From Caldilineaceae bacterium (lineage in GTDB: Bacteria > Chloroflexota > Anaerolineae > Caldilineales > Caldilineaceae), in contig JACKBC010000017.1 of assembly GCA_020634755.1 (NCBI GenBank), positions 59,851 to 123,850 of the forward strand: a DNA stretch of 64,000 bases. The letters are read 5' to 3'. Each line of letters starts with the position of its first letter. The stretch's first letter is position 1. The notes under the pieces are model-generated. The model did not search any database. It saw only the letters and a program-made list of their open reading frames with translations, and was not told the DNA's origin. Positions 16,470 to 25,111 of the stretch are shown in pieces. Position numbers and translations under genes: made by a program.

Positions 16470-17534
16470 ATGATCGAAACACGTGTTGTCTATTTAGAAC
16501 CGGGCAAGCTGACTGTGGACAAGATGACGCTGCCGGCACTTAAGCCGACGCAGGTATTGGTCAAAACGCATCAGGCATCGGTCTGTGGGTCCGAGCGCTA
16601 TTTTTATCGCGGCATCAACGTGCGCCCGCAGGATGAGGCGCGCGGCGGCTCCGAGGTGCAATTGGGCGAAGCGCCGGCAAACAGCCACGCCCACGCATAT
16701 CCCATGGGGCCGTTGGGCCATGAAGGCGGCGGCGAGATTGTGGAGATGGGCAGCGGTGTCGAAGAATATTTGGGCGGTGGCGCGGTGCGCATCGGCGACC
16801 GCGTGGGCAGCCTGATCTATCCCACCTTTACCGACTATTGGGTCACCGACATCCGCCACATTCAGCCCATTCCGGCCGGCGTTTCCTATGAAGTGGGCTG
16901 CCTGTATGAACCGCTGGGCTGCGCGGCGTGGGCGGCGCTGCACGCCGGCTATAAGCTGGGCGACGTGGTGGCGGTCAACGGCGTGGGCTTTGCCGGCAAC
17001 ATTTTGCTGCAAGGGGCCATCAAATCCGGCGCCTCCAAGGTGATTGCCATCGACATGGTGCAGGCCAAGCTGGATGTGGCCAAAGCGCTCGGCGCCGACT
17101 ATGTGATCAACGCCAGCGAAGTTGACCCGGTGGCGGCGGTTGAAGAGATTACCAAGGGCGAAGGCGTGGATGTGGCCGTAGAGGCCGTGGGCGGCGCTGG
17201 CGCTGGGCTGGTGCAGGCGCTGGACATGGTGGCGCACAACGGCACGCTGGCCCTTTATGGTGACAACTATGCGCCCATCAAAGAGTTCTGCTTCCACCGC
17301 TTTCACGAAGATGGGCTGGATGTACGCAATCTAAACGCCGTCCACTATACGCCGCTGCGCTCCATTGAGCACATGCGCGAAGCCTACCGCGTGGTCGAGC
17401 GCGGCGTCTTTGACTTGGACATAATTTTCAAGCATTCGGTCACATACCGGCTGGATGAGTTGCCCACTGTCTTCCAAAATGAGACGGCTCATCTTGAGCA
17501 GCAAGGGTCGCTGAAGACGATTATTTTGCCGTAG
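16470..17534 (+). CDS. Zinc-type medium-chain alcohol/sorbitol dehydrogenase family protein
   Basis: 354 aa MDR protein. The catalytic zinc Cys is in SVCGSERYF and the catalytic His in GHEGGGEIVEMG. The Rossmann segment is VAVNGVGFAGNILLQGA, a variant of GxGxxG, followed by acidic VIAIDM suggesting NAD. The four-Cys structural zinc lobe of classical ADHs is absent; a Gly/Glu-rich insert with a His pair (ANSHAHAYP) lies at that position. It probably oxidises a sugar alcohol or related polyol. GAGGAG inside the previous gene is its ribosome site. Confidence 0.85.
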   Translation: MIETRVVYLEPGKLTVDKMTLPALKPTQVLVKTHQASVCGSERYFYRGINVRPQDEARGGSEVQLGEAPANSHAHAYPMGPLGHEGGGEIVEMGSGVEEYLGGGAVRIGDRVGSLIYPTFTDYWVTDIRHIQPIPAGVSYEVGCLYEPLGCAAWAALHAGYKLGDVVAVNGVGFAGNILLQGAIKSGASKVIAIDMVQAKLDVAKALGADYVINASEVDPVAAVEEITKGEGVDVAVEAVGGAGAGLVQALDMVAHNGTLALYGDNYAPIKEFCFHRFHEDGLDVRNLNAVHYTPLRSIEHMREAYRVVERGVFDLDIIFKHSVTYRLDELPTVFQNETAHLEQQGSLKTIILP

Positions 17535-17611
17535 CAACAGGATTGGGTGATTGAGACACTCCGGGAACTGAATCAACCAATCACCTGATCATCTATCCCC
17601 AGGGGAAGACC

Positions 17612-18022
17612 ATGGACTTTGAAGAAAAATACCAGGACGTTTTGCAAAATATCGAGTTTGCCATTATCTCGGTCTATCGTGAGCGGCCGGAGATGGTGGA
17701 CTATGAGGTAGAGAAGGCGCTCAATGGGCTGATTGAGCTATACACAGCTGAGGAGCGCAACCGTGAACCCCGGCCACAGCGCAATATCCAGGACGCTTCG
17801 CTGCTCGTGTATGAGCGCACAAAGAGCATGTGCGAATGGCGGCTGGGTCGCCCCGACGTGCTTGAAGCAGAGGACGGTCAAGGGATTCCCGTGCCGGAAC
17901 CCATCACGCTTGCGGAAATGATCGCCTGCCTCAAGCGCATCCGCAAATCGGTTGAGCGCTGGACCAAACGCGGCGGACGGCAAGGCTATTTGAACTTTGT
18001 GGGCGAGTTTTTGCCCGGATAA
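17612..18022 (+). CDS. Small conserved protein of unknown function
   Basis: 136 aa, mostly helical and charged (YEVEKALNGLIELYTAEER), with no signal or membrane segment. It ends WTKRGGRQGYLNFVGEFLPG. AGGGGAAG precedes the ATG. I have a weak impression of similar proteins in other Chloroflexota but no named family or function. Helix-rich dimer-like character is the only structural inference. Confidence 0.7.
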   Translation: MDFEEKYQDVLQNIEFAIISVYRERPEMVDYEVEKALNGLIELYTAEERNREPRPQRNIQDASLLVYERTKSMCEWRLGRPDVLEAEDGQGIPVPEPITLAEMIACLKRIRKSVERWTKRGGRQGYLNFVGEFLPG

Positions 18023-18025
18023 ATT

Positions 18026-18090
18026 GCGAATGGTGAATTGTAAATAAAGTTGCTCCGTGCGATTCTCATTCATCATCCGCAATTCTGTAG
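18026..18090. repeat. AATTGCGAATGGTGAATT-type short inverted repeat
   Basis: AATTGCGAATGGTGAATT near 18022 and the inverted ATTCATCATCCGCAATT near 18066 form an imperfect stem in the gap before the VWA gene. Words of this kind are common bacterial intergenic repeats. Confidence 0.4.
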
Positions 18091-18098
18091 TTACGCTT

Positions 18099-21050
18099 AT
18101 GTTCCTTACCTTCCTCACCCCCCATCTGCTCTGGCTGCTTTTGTTGATCCCACTGACGGTGGGGATAGCATTGGCCGGGCCGCGCCGTCCGACTCCGGTA
18201 CGCTTTTGGAGTGGGCTAGTGCTGCGTTCACTGCTGCTGCTCCTTATCATTTTAGCGCTGGCGGGCGTGCAGTTGCGCCTGCCCGACAATACGCTGACCA
18301 CCGTCTTTGTGCTGGATCAGTCGGATAGCATTGCCGCCGCCGAAAAAAGCCGCGGCCAGACGCTGATTCGCCAAGCGGTAGAGGCCATGCCGCAAGGAGA
18401 TCGGGCCGCCATTGTGATCTTTGGCCAGGATGCGCTGGTCGAGCAATTGGCCAGCAGCCAGCCGCGGCTGGATCAGCTGACTTCAGCGCCGCTCACCTTT
18501 CGCACCGATATTGAAAGCGCGCTGCAGCTGGCCTTTGCACTCTTTCCCGATGCCGGCGCCAAACGGCTGGTGCTCCTTTCCGATGGCCAGGAAAATTTGG
18601 GACAGGCGCTGTCGCAAACAGATCTGGCAGCCGCACAGCAGATCGCGGTCTCATTTGTCTCATTGGGCGGTGCGGCGCAGGGAACCGAAGTGCTGCTCGG
18701 CCCGCTGGATGCGCCCGCCGACCTGCGCCAGGGAGAATCGTTTGATCTGGGCGTCACCATGCAGGCCAGCGCCCAGACCGACGCCACGCTGCGCATCTAT
18801 GGTGATGGCAGCTTGATTCATTCAGCGGCGGTGCGCTTGCAACCAGGCGCCAATCGCGTCCAGATCCCCGTGGCCGACCTGCCCGTGGGCTTTCACCGCT
18901 TCCGCGCCCAGATTACGCCTGATGCTGACACGCTGCTGCAAAATAACGAAGCGGGCGCTTTTACCGTGGTCCACGGACCGCCCAGCGTGCTGCTGGTGCA
19001 GGGAGAGGCGCGCAACGGCGGCCAGCTCACCGAGGCCTTGCGCGCCGGCCAAATGCAGGTTACGGCCATTGCGCCGGACCAGCTTCCCACCAATTTGGAC
19101 GCCTTGGCCAGCTACGACGGCGTCATTTTGGCCAATGTGGCCGCGGAACAACTGCCGGCTGCCGGCATGGAGGCGCTACAGGTCTATGTGCGCGATTTGG
19201 GGCGCGGGCTGCTGATGACCGGCGGTGAAAACTCGTTTGGCGCCGGCGGCTATCTGCGCACGCCGCTCGAGGCGGCCTTGCCCGTGGAAATGGACGTACG
19301 GTCCAAAGAAAAGATGCCTAATTTGGCGCTGGCGCTGGTGGTAGACAAGTCTGGCAGTATGGGTGCTTGCCACTGCGATGACCCCAACAACGCCGTGCAG
19401 CAGCAAGCGCGGCGCGTCTCTGGCCAGCCCAAGGTGGATATTGCCAAGGAAGCAATCTTGCGCTCGGCCCAGGCGCTGGGTGCGCAGGATGAGCTGGGCG
19501 TGGTCTCATTTGACGCCGGTGCGCACTGGACCGTGGAGATGAGTCAACTGGTCGATATGGTGCAGCTGGAAAGAGAATTGGGCGGCATCCGCGCCGACGG
19601 ACAGACCAACATGGAGGCCGGCGTACAGGCCGCGTTTACCAGCTTGCAGAGCGTCCAGGCCCAGCGCAAACATGTCATTCTGTTAACCGACGGCTGGGGC
19701 CGCGAAGGTCAGCTGGCGGCGCTGGCGCGGCAGATGTATGACCAGGGCATTACGCTGAGCGTAGTGGCGGCGGGCGGCGGCTCCGCGCCCTATCTGGCGG
19801 CGCTGGCCCAGGTGGGTGGCGGACGCTTTTACTCGGCCGTAGACATGATGCAGGTGCCCGACTTTTTTCTCAAAGAGACGGTGACCGCAGTGGGACGTTA
19901 CATTGTGGAGGAGCCCTTCTATCCGCTACAGGCCGCCTCTAGCCCCGTGACGCGCGGGCTATCCACCAGCCTGCTCCCGCTGCTGTGGGGCTACAACGGC
20001 GCCACGGCCAAAAGCACGGCGCGCATTGTGTTGGCCACGCCGCAAGGCGATCCGCTCTTAACCACCTGGCAATATGGATTGGGTCGCGCGGCGGCCTGGA
20101 CATCCGATGTGGAGGGGCGTTGGGCCAAAGAGTGGGTGACGTGGGACGGCTTTGCCACCTTTGCTGGCCAACTGGTGGGCTGGACGCTGCCGGCCCCCCA
20201 GCTTGAGGGAATTGCCGCCCGCGCCACCGTGGCCGAAGATGGTGCGGTTGTCCACGTATCGGCGCTCGATGATGCCGGTCGCCCGCGCAACGATCTTTCT
20301 ATTTCCGCCGGCCTTATTGGGCCGGACCTGGCGACGCAGGATCTGGTGCTGAAACAAGTGGGCGCCGGTGAATATGAAGCCAGAACGCCTTTGACGCAAA
20401 GCGGGGCGTATCTGGTCAACGTGCGCATCAATGACGTCCAGAACGGTGATGCCCCCCTTGGTCAGCAGACGGTGGGCGTGGTTGTGCCCTATTCGCCTGA
20501 ATATGGCGCGCAAGGCATCAACCACACGTTGTTAACCCAATTGGCTGCGGCCACCAACGGCGCCGAATTGGCCGATCCGCTGGCCGCCTTTGCTCACAAT
20601 TTGCCCACAGCGGCCCAGCACCGTGACATCTGGCAGCCGTTGCTGCTGGTGGTGGCGCTGCTCTTTCCGCTGGACGTGGCGCTGCGCCGCCTGCTCTTTG
20701 GCAAACAGCCGCTCCAGCGCACGGTAGATTGGCTGCGCCATCGGCTGCCTGTACGTACGGCGCCCGCAGAACAGCCAGCCGTCCTCGGTCCGCTGCACCA
20801 GGTGCATGAACGAACGCGCGCGCGGCTGGCGCGGCCCAGAGAAAACGCTACGAATAGCGAGTCAGACACGGCGTCATCGCGGTCAACAGGGGCGTCACCG
20901 AATCAACAACCAGTTGGCTCAGATGGGAAAACGTCTCAGGACAAGCCAGACAATGACAATTCAAATAGTAAAGAGGCGGATACTTTCACGCGGCTGCGTC
21001 AGGCCAAACGGCGAGCCGGGCGTCAAAGCGATGACCAAAACGAAGAATAA
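18099..21050 (+). CDS. Large membrane protein with two von Willebrand A domains and a GATase-like domain
   Basis: 983 aa from the ATG at 18099 (FLTPHLLWLLLLIPL start, as in BatA-type proteins); no strong ribosome site is seen. Membrane helices are near 5-25 and 40-62. VWA domain 1 starts with VFVLDQSDS, a DxSxS MIDAS site. A class I glutamine-amidotransferase-like segment follows (ASYDGVILANV, then LLMTGGENSFGAGGY). VWA domain 2 has VVDKSGSMG plus a CHC insert. A C-terminal helix (WQPLLLVVALLFPLDVALR) precedes a charged, low-complexity tail. Such proteins sit in the membrane with the VWA domains outside and bind partners through Mg. The role is probably envelope assembly or stress; a partner MoxR ATPase is not in the window. 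Confidence 0.87.
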   Translation: MFLTFLTPHLLWLLLLIPLTVGIALAGPRRPTPVRFWSGLVLRSLLLLLIILALAGVQLRLPDNTLTTVFVLDQSDSIAAAEKSRGQTLIRQAVEAMPQGDRAAIVIFGQDALVEQLASSQPRLDQLTSAPLTFRTDIESALQLAFALFPDAGAKRLVLLSDGQENLGQALSQTDLAAAQQIAVSFVSLGGAAQGTEVLLGPLDAPADLRQGESFDLGVTMQASAQTDATLRIYGDGSLIHSAAVRLQPGANRVQIPVADLPVGFHRFRAQITPDADTLLQNNEAGAFTVVHGPPSVLLVQGEARNGGQLTEALRAGQMQVTAIAPDQLPTNLDALASYDGVILANVAAEQLPAAGMEALQVYVRDLGRGLLMTGGENSFGAGGYLRTPLEAALPVEMDVRSKEKMPNLALALVVDKSGSMGACHCDDPNNAVQQQARRVSGQPKVDIAKEAILRSAQALGAQDELGVVSFDAGAHWTVEMSQLVDMVQLERELGGIRADGQTNMEAGVQAAFTSLQSVQAQRKHVILLTDGWGREGQLAALARQMYDQGITLSVVAAGGGSAPYLAALAQVGGGRFYSAVDMMQVPDFFLKETVTAVGRYIVEEPFYPLQAASSPVTRGLSTSLLPLLWGYNGATAKSTARIVLATPQGDPLLTTWQYGLGRAAAWTSDVEGRWAKEWVTWDGFATFAGQLVGWTLPAPQLEGIAARATVAEDGAVVHVSALDDAGRPRNDLSISAGLIGPDLATQDLVLKQVGAGEYEARTPLTQSGAYLVNVRINDVQNGDAPLGQQTVGVVVPYSPEYGAQGINHTLLTQLAAATNGAELADPLAAFAHNLPTAAQHRDIWQPLLLVVALLFPLDVALRRLLFGKQPLQRTVDWLRHRLPVRTAPAEQPAVLGPLHQVHERTRARLARPRENATNSESDTASSRSTGASPNQQPVGSDGKTSQDKPDNDNSNSKEADTFTRLRQAKRRAGRQSDDQNEE

Positions 21051-21117
21051 GAACACACAGAGTTGCCTACAATATGCGGATGGGTAAATGTGCTGGGGCC
21101 AGTCCGTTTCCTAGAAA

Positions 21118-22200
21118 TTATTGCCAATCCAGCACGTCTACCAGCACAGAGCCATCCTGCACGGTGACCGTCTGTACAATATCGCTGGAGCCGGAACGGG
21201 AAAAGGTGATAATGTATTCGCCATTCTCCTCGACGGGAATGGCATAGCCGCCGCTCTCCGCGGTAATGGCATAGAAGCCACCGCTGGCTGGACGCACGGT
21301 TACGCCCCCCACGCCTTCACCCGGGTCATATTGCTGATTGGCGTTGTCATCGTTCCAAACCGTGCCCACAATGAACTGATTGTAGTGATCGGGTTTGTCG
21401 GCAGCTTCGGCATAGTTGGCCGTGGCCACAAAAGGGCCCACCTGCGTATCTGGATTGTTTTCGGCCACAACGGCAATACCGGCATTGGTATAATTGCCAT
21501 CCAAGGACATAATGCCCATGCGGTGGCCGCGGCCGCTTTGCATACCATCCTCACCGCCGCCCCAATCAATGTTCCAGGCCGCATGGGCATTGAGCGCGCT
21601 TTTGGCGTACGAAAAAATGCTGCCGCGGGCGCGCCCCATGCTAAAGCCGGCTGCGCGCACGCGCTCGAACTGGTTGTTGTGATCCTGGGCATCACGGCCA
21701 ATCAAATCATCGCAGTGCGCTTTGGCCGCGTTGTAGAGGCGAATGTCAAAGGCAGCCGGCGGCATGGCCGGGTAGGAAGCAAATTCATCCTGAAGCACCG
21801 CCTTGTTCACCCCAAAGAAGTCGCGATCGCCGGCAAATTCTTTATCATCCGCAGTAGCCAACCAGACGCCCTCCTGGGTTGGATTAGCGCGGGCGCGGTT
21901 GGTGAGCCAGAGCAGTTGCTGCTCGTTACCGTCGGGATGCAGATTGTCTGCTGACTTGTGGAAGGTCCACTCCACTTGCGGCTGAACCCATTCGACCGAT
22001 TCGTTCTTGGCGGCGGGAATATAGATGACGAGGGCAGGTCCACTTTGGCCGGCAGATTGGGCATAAAGCGGTGCTTGCCACAACAATGTGGCGATGCAGA
22101 TCAGCACTTGCGCCATGCAAACCATGCGACATAATCGAATTTTATGGAAAAACGTTCGGTTGGGTGTATGCGAATTCGGGAAGTACAATTGATAATTCAT
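21118..22200 (-). CDS. Secreted CAP-domain (SCP/PR1) protein with SdrD B-like repeat
   Basis: 360 aa. A membrane-targeting signal lies at about 25-48 (VCMAQVLICIATLLWQAPLYA). Residues 90-250 are a CAP domain (LLWLTNRARANPTQEG, then YNAAKAHCDDL, and GHRMGIMSLDGNYTNAGI). Residues 270-355 resemble an SdrD B/CNA-type beta domain (VGTVWNDDNANQQYDPGEGV), which is often calcium binding. CAP proteins are extracellular and many bind lipids. The start is not decided by a clear ribosome site. Confidence 0.83.
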   Translation of the reverse strand: MNYQLYFPNSHTPNRTFFHKIRLCRMVCMAQVLICIATLLWQAPLYAQSAGQSGPALVIYIPAAKNESVEWVQPQVEWTFHKSADNLHPDGNEQQLLWLTNRARANPTQEGVWLATADDKEFAGDRDFFGVNKAVLQDEFASYPAMPPAAFDIRLYNAAKAHCDDLIGRDAQDHNNQFERVRAAGFSMGRARGSIFSYAKSALNAHAAWNIDWGGGEDGMQSGRGHRMGIMSLDGNYTNAGIAVVAENNPDTQVGPFVATANYAEAADKPDHYNQFIVGTVWNDDNANQQYDPGEGVGGVTVRPASGGFYAITAESGGYAIPVEENGEYIITFSRSGSSDIVQTVTVQDGSVLVDVLDWQ

Positions 22201-22719
22201 ATGCAGCGAGTATAGCGTATTATTTTGGCATTACCTTTGCGTCACGCCCACTGTTCAACACGCTATATGCTACAAAAAGTATGCACAAAACCTGTGGGAT
22301 TTATACGTGTGGATGCAGCTTATCGGGCGCTGAACATAGGTGGATGTGAGTATAATTTATACTGCCGCAGTTTATGTCAAGACCCTGCTGCCTGCGTCCT
22401 CCTTTTGACCGAGCAGTTATGTCAACATGCTTTCATGGCCCAATACCATAAAAAACTAGACAAAACGCCATCAGGTCATCTACAATTTTCCGCATCTGAA
22501 CCAACAAATATTTGTAGGCTATAACTCCGATCCATTTAATTGAGGGAGGCGCACAATGCGCTGCTCGAGTGGAAATGGCTCGTGGACCCACGTGCGCCGC
22601 ATTACCCGCCCAGGCGGCTGCATTCCGGCTGTTGCTCTGGGCAGTACGGCGTACACTGGCCTGCCCCTACGCCACCAAAATATTTATGCACATCACTCAT
22701 TTAGTTTGTGCAGTCTGGA
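22201..22719. other. Gene-free stretch upstream of the XRE gene
   Basis: No gene supported. A TATAAT word sits inside GAGTATAATTTATAC near 22347, a possible promoter core or imperfect palindrome. The small open frames here lack ribosome sites and family resemblance. Confidence 0.4.
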
Positions 22720-23616
22720 ATGCAAACTCCTATGACTCGATCCGAATTTGGCCAGTTGATTGCAGCGCTGCGGCGCGAAAACGTAGATCCCGTGCAGGGA
22801 AAAGTGTGGACGCAGAAGCGGCTAGCTCAGGAAGCCGGCCTATTGGAGCGCACCATTGGCCAGCTTGAGCAGGGCGCCAAAACCAGCTTGGAGCCGCAGA
22901 TGCTGGTGCAATTGGCCAATGCGTTGGAGCTAACCAGCCTTGAACGCAAAGCGTTGCTCTCGGCCGCCGCCGAAGTGGACCTAGCGCCCCAGCAGATCAT
23001 CAACGTGCAGCCGGCACAGGTGCTGGCGGGCTTGCTGGAACAGGCGCGCAACCTGCGCCTGCCGGCCTTTATATATGATTCCTATCACAATGTGCTGGCC
23101 GCCAACAGCTTGGTTTTGGCGCTGGGCGCCGTGCCCGCAACCATGTTGCAAAGTGGCGCTGCGTCGCCCGCCGGCTTCAACCTTTTGCGCTACTATTTTG
23201 CGCCCGAGTCATCGTATCGCGAGGTGTTGGCCGGGCGCTGGACGCAATTTGCCATTCGCAACGTGCAGCACTTTCGCGCTGCTTCTCTACCCTATCGACA
23301 CACGGCGCGCTTCCAGCGCATCTTTCAGGATCTGTACCAATACCCGCTCTTTCGGGATTTTTGGGCGCGCACAAAATATGCGGGTGAAGATATCCATCAT
23401 CGTTGGGAAGGTATAGAATTTCATCACCCGCGTTTGGGGCAGTTGAGCTATATGATTACGGAAGTGGTCACATTGACCGGAGAAGAAGAGCTATTTTTGG
23501 TTACCTACATTCCGCGCAATAGCGATACCGTGGTTGCGTTTGAGAAGCTCGCGCAAGAGGCAGGCGCCCATATGCATAAGTTGATGCAGTGGCCGTATGA
23601 GGAAGAAAAATTGTAG
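22720..23616 (+). CDS. XRE family regulator with MmyB-like ligand domain
   Basis: 298 aa. Residues 1-75 are an XRE helix-turn-helix (KRLAQEAGLLERTIGQLEQG). Residues 90-290 match the MmyB-like PAS-related domain (IYDSYHNVLAANSL, then NLLRYYFAPESSYREVLAGRW), which in family members binds a fatty acid. It is likely a transcriptional repressor or activator of lipid or redox genes. The start is uncertain between ATGs at 22720 and 22732; neither has a strong ribosome site. The stop codon lies inside the terminator hairpin. Confidence 0.82.
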   Translation: MQTPMTRSEFGQLIAALRRENVDPVQGKVWTQKRLAQEAGLLERTIGQLEQGAKTSLEPQMLVQLANALELTSLERKALLSAAAEVDLAPQQIINVQPAQVLAGLLEQARNLRLPAFIYDSYHNVLAANSLVLALGAVPATMLQSGAASPAGFNLLRYYFAPESSYREVLAGRWTQFAIRNVQHFRAASLPYRHTARFQRIFQDLYQYPLFRDFWARTKYAGEDIHHRWEGIEFHHPRLGQLSYMITEVVTLTGEEELFLVTYIPRNSDTVVAFEKLAQEAGAHMHKLMQWPYEEEKL

Positions 23617-23640
23617 GCCGACTTTTCAAATCGGCCTACA
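23612..23640. terminator. Hairpin between convergent XRE and serC genes
   Basis: 10-bp perfect stem TGTAGGCCGA / TCGGCCTACA around CTTTTCAAA. It overlaps the TAG stop of the XRE gene and lies 10 bp from the serC stop. Similar GTAGG..CCTAC palindromes occur elsewhere in the window (45146), so this may be a repeat used as a terminator. Confidence 0.68.
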
Positions 23641-23649
23641 TGTGCGTTG

Positions 23650-24792
23650 CTAACCCACTGCTTGCGCAAAGGCCCAATCCAGCCAGGGCAGCAGCGTTTG
23701 TATATCGGATGTTTCGACCGTGGCCCCACCCCAAATGCGCAGCCCCGCCGGCGCGCTGCGATAGGAACCGATATCATAGGCCGCGCCTTCGGCATCCAGC
23801 AGAGCCGTCATCTTTTTGGATACGGCGGCCTGCTCCTCGGCAGAAAGGCCCGTGTCGGCGCCGAACTTGAGACAGATCGACGTGTTGGAGCGAGTGATTG
23901 GGTCAACGGCCAGAAAAGCCGCCCAGTCCGATTGAGCCACCCAAGCCGCAATCGCATCCAGGTTGGCTTGTGAGCGCGCCATAAGCGTTGGCAAACCGCC
24001 AATCTCCGCCGCCCATGTGAGGCCGTCCACGGCGTCTTCCACGCAGAGCATTGAGGGCGTATTGATGGTAGAGCCCTCGAAGATGCTCCCATCCACTTTG
24101 CCACCTTTGGTCATGCGGAAGATTTTGGGCAGCGGCCACGGCGGCGTATAGTTTTGCAGCCGTTCTACCGCGCGCGGGCTAAGCGCCAACATACCGTGCG
24201 CGGCCTCTCCGCCCAGCACCTTCTGCCACGACCATGTTACTACATCCAGCTTGGCCCACGGCAGCGGCATGGCAAAAGCCGCTGAGGTAGCGTCACAAAA
24301 GGTCAGGCCGCTGCGGTCGTCGGCAATCCAGCCATCGTGAGGCACTTTAACGCCAGAAGTCGTGCCGTTCCAAGTAAAGACCACATCGCGGTCAGGGTCG
24401 GCTTGATCCAGATCCGGCAACGCGCCATAATCGGCCTGAAAGACGCGGCAGTCGCTTAGCTTGAGCTGTTTTTGCACATCCGTCACCCAGCCGGCGCCAA
24501 ATGTTTCCCAGGCAAACATATCCACGCCGCGTGCGCCCAGCATGGACCAAAGCGCCATCTCAATGGCGCCCGTGTCCGACGCCGGCACAACGCCACACAA
24601 ATAATCAGCCGGGATGCCAAGGACGGTCTTGCTGCGCTCGATCACTTCTTGAATGCGCGCTTTGGCCAGTTTGGCGCGGTGCGAACGCCCCACCATGGCG
24701 CCTTGCAATGCGTCTAGAGACCAGCCGGGACGTTTGGCGCAGGGGCCAGAAGAAAAGTTCGGATTTTGCGGTTTTTGCGTTGGTTTATCCAT
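23650..24792 (-). CDS. serC: Phosphoserine aminotransferase
   Basis: 380 aa PLP enzyme of serine biosynthesis that converts 3-phosphohydroxypyruvate and glutamate to phosphoserine. It starts FSSGPCAKRPGW, and the PLP lysine is in VVTWSWQKVLGGEAAHGML. SNTSICLKF is present near the C-terminal domain. This is the divergent branch found in alphaproteobacteria and methanosarcinas rather than the E. coli type. It is convergent with the XRE gene. Confidence 0.9.
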   Translation of the reverse strand: MDKPTQKPQNPNFSSGPCAKRPGWSLDALQGAMVGRSHRAKLAKARIQEVIERSKTVLGIPADYLCGVVPASDTGAIEMALWSMLGARGVDMFAWETFGAGWVTDVQKQLKLSDCRVFQADYGALPDLDQADPDRDVVFTWNGTTSGVKVPHDGWIADDRSGLTFCDATSAAFAMPLPWAKLDVVTWSWQKVLGGEAAHGMLALSPRAVERLQNYTPPWPLPKIFRMTKGGKVDGSIFEGSTINTPSMLCVEDAVDGLTWAAEIGGLPTLMARSQANLDAIAAWVAQSDWAAFLAVDPITRSNTSICLKFGADTGLSAEEQAAVSKKMTALLDAEGAAYDIGSYRSAPAGLRIWGGATVETSDIQTLLPWLDWAFAQAVG

Positions 24793-24799
24793 AAAATTA

Positions 24800-24960
24800 T
24801 GCTGTCCAAAGTGGTTGGTCGCTGGTTGTTAGTCGTTTGTTATTTAGTCGCTGATATTGGGTATGGGCGACTATACTTTGCTCTGTAAGAAAGCGCATTT
24901 TGTTGCTCTGGTAGCGTTTTTGCAAACTACGGTTTTCATCACAAGCGCGCCATCGTAGCC
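24800..24960. repeat. GGTTGGTCGCTGGTTG simple repeat upstream of serC
   Basis: Imperfect repeats of GGTTGGTCGCTGGTTGTTAG then TAGTCGTTTG. The wording resembles the ACCAGCCACCAACC repeats that appear in coding DNA at 40860 and 47061. No gene. Confidence 0.45.
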
Positions 24961-25007
24961 AACTCCCAATAAGCAAAATCCAAGTATAGCATATCCCATG
25001 GAGTGGG

Positions 25008-25056
25008 CCACTATTTATAAAATTGTGGACCACTATTTATAAAATTGTGGTATAAT
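25008..25056 (+). promoter_or_regulatory. Tandem 21-bp dyads ending at a TATAAT box
   Basis: Two exact copies of CCACTATTTATAAAATTGTGG (25008-25028 and 25030-25050) are spaced one base apart and are followed directly by TATAAT at 25051. Each copy is an imperfect dyad (CCAC..GTGG). This looks like a pair of operators over a promoter for the PLD gene. An ATG at 25060 begins a 19-codon frame that overlaps the PLD start. Confidence 0.6.
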
Positions 25057-25111
25057 ACTATGTCTGTGATGCCCCTAAGCTATACGCAAGACCCTACAAA
25101 GAAGCTACATC

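Noticed and set aside
22569..22868. Frame upstream of and overlapping the XRE gene start
   Set aside because: Wrong frame relative to the clear helix-turn-helix protein, and no ribosome site.
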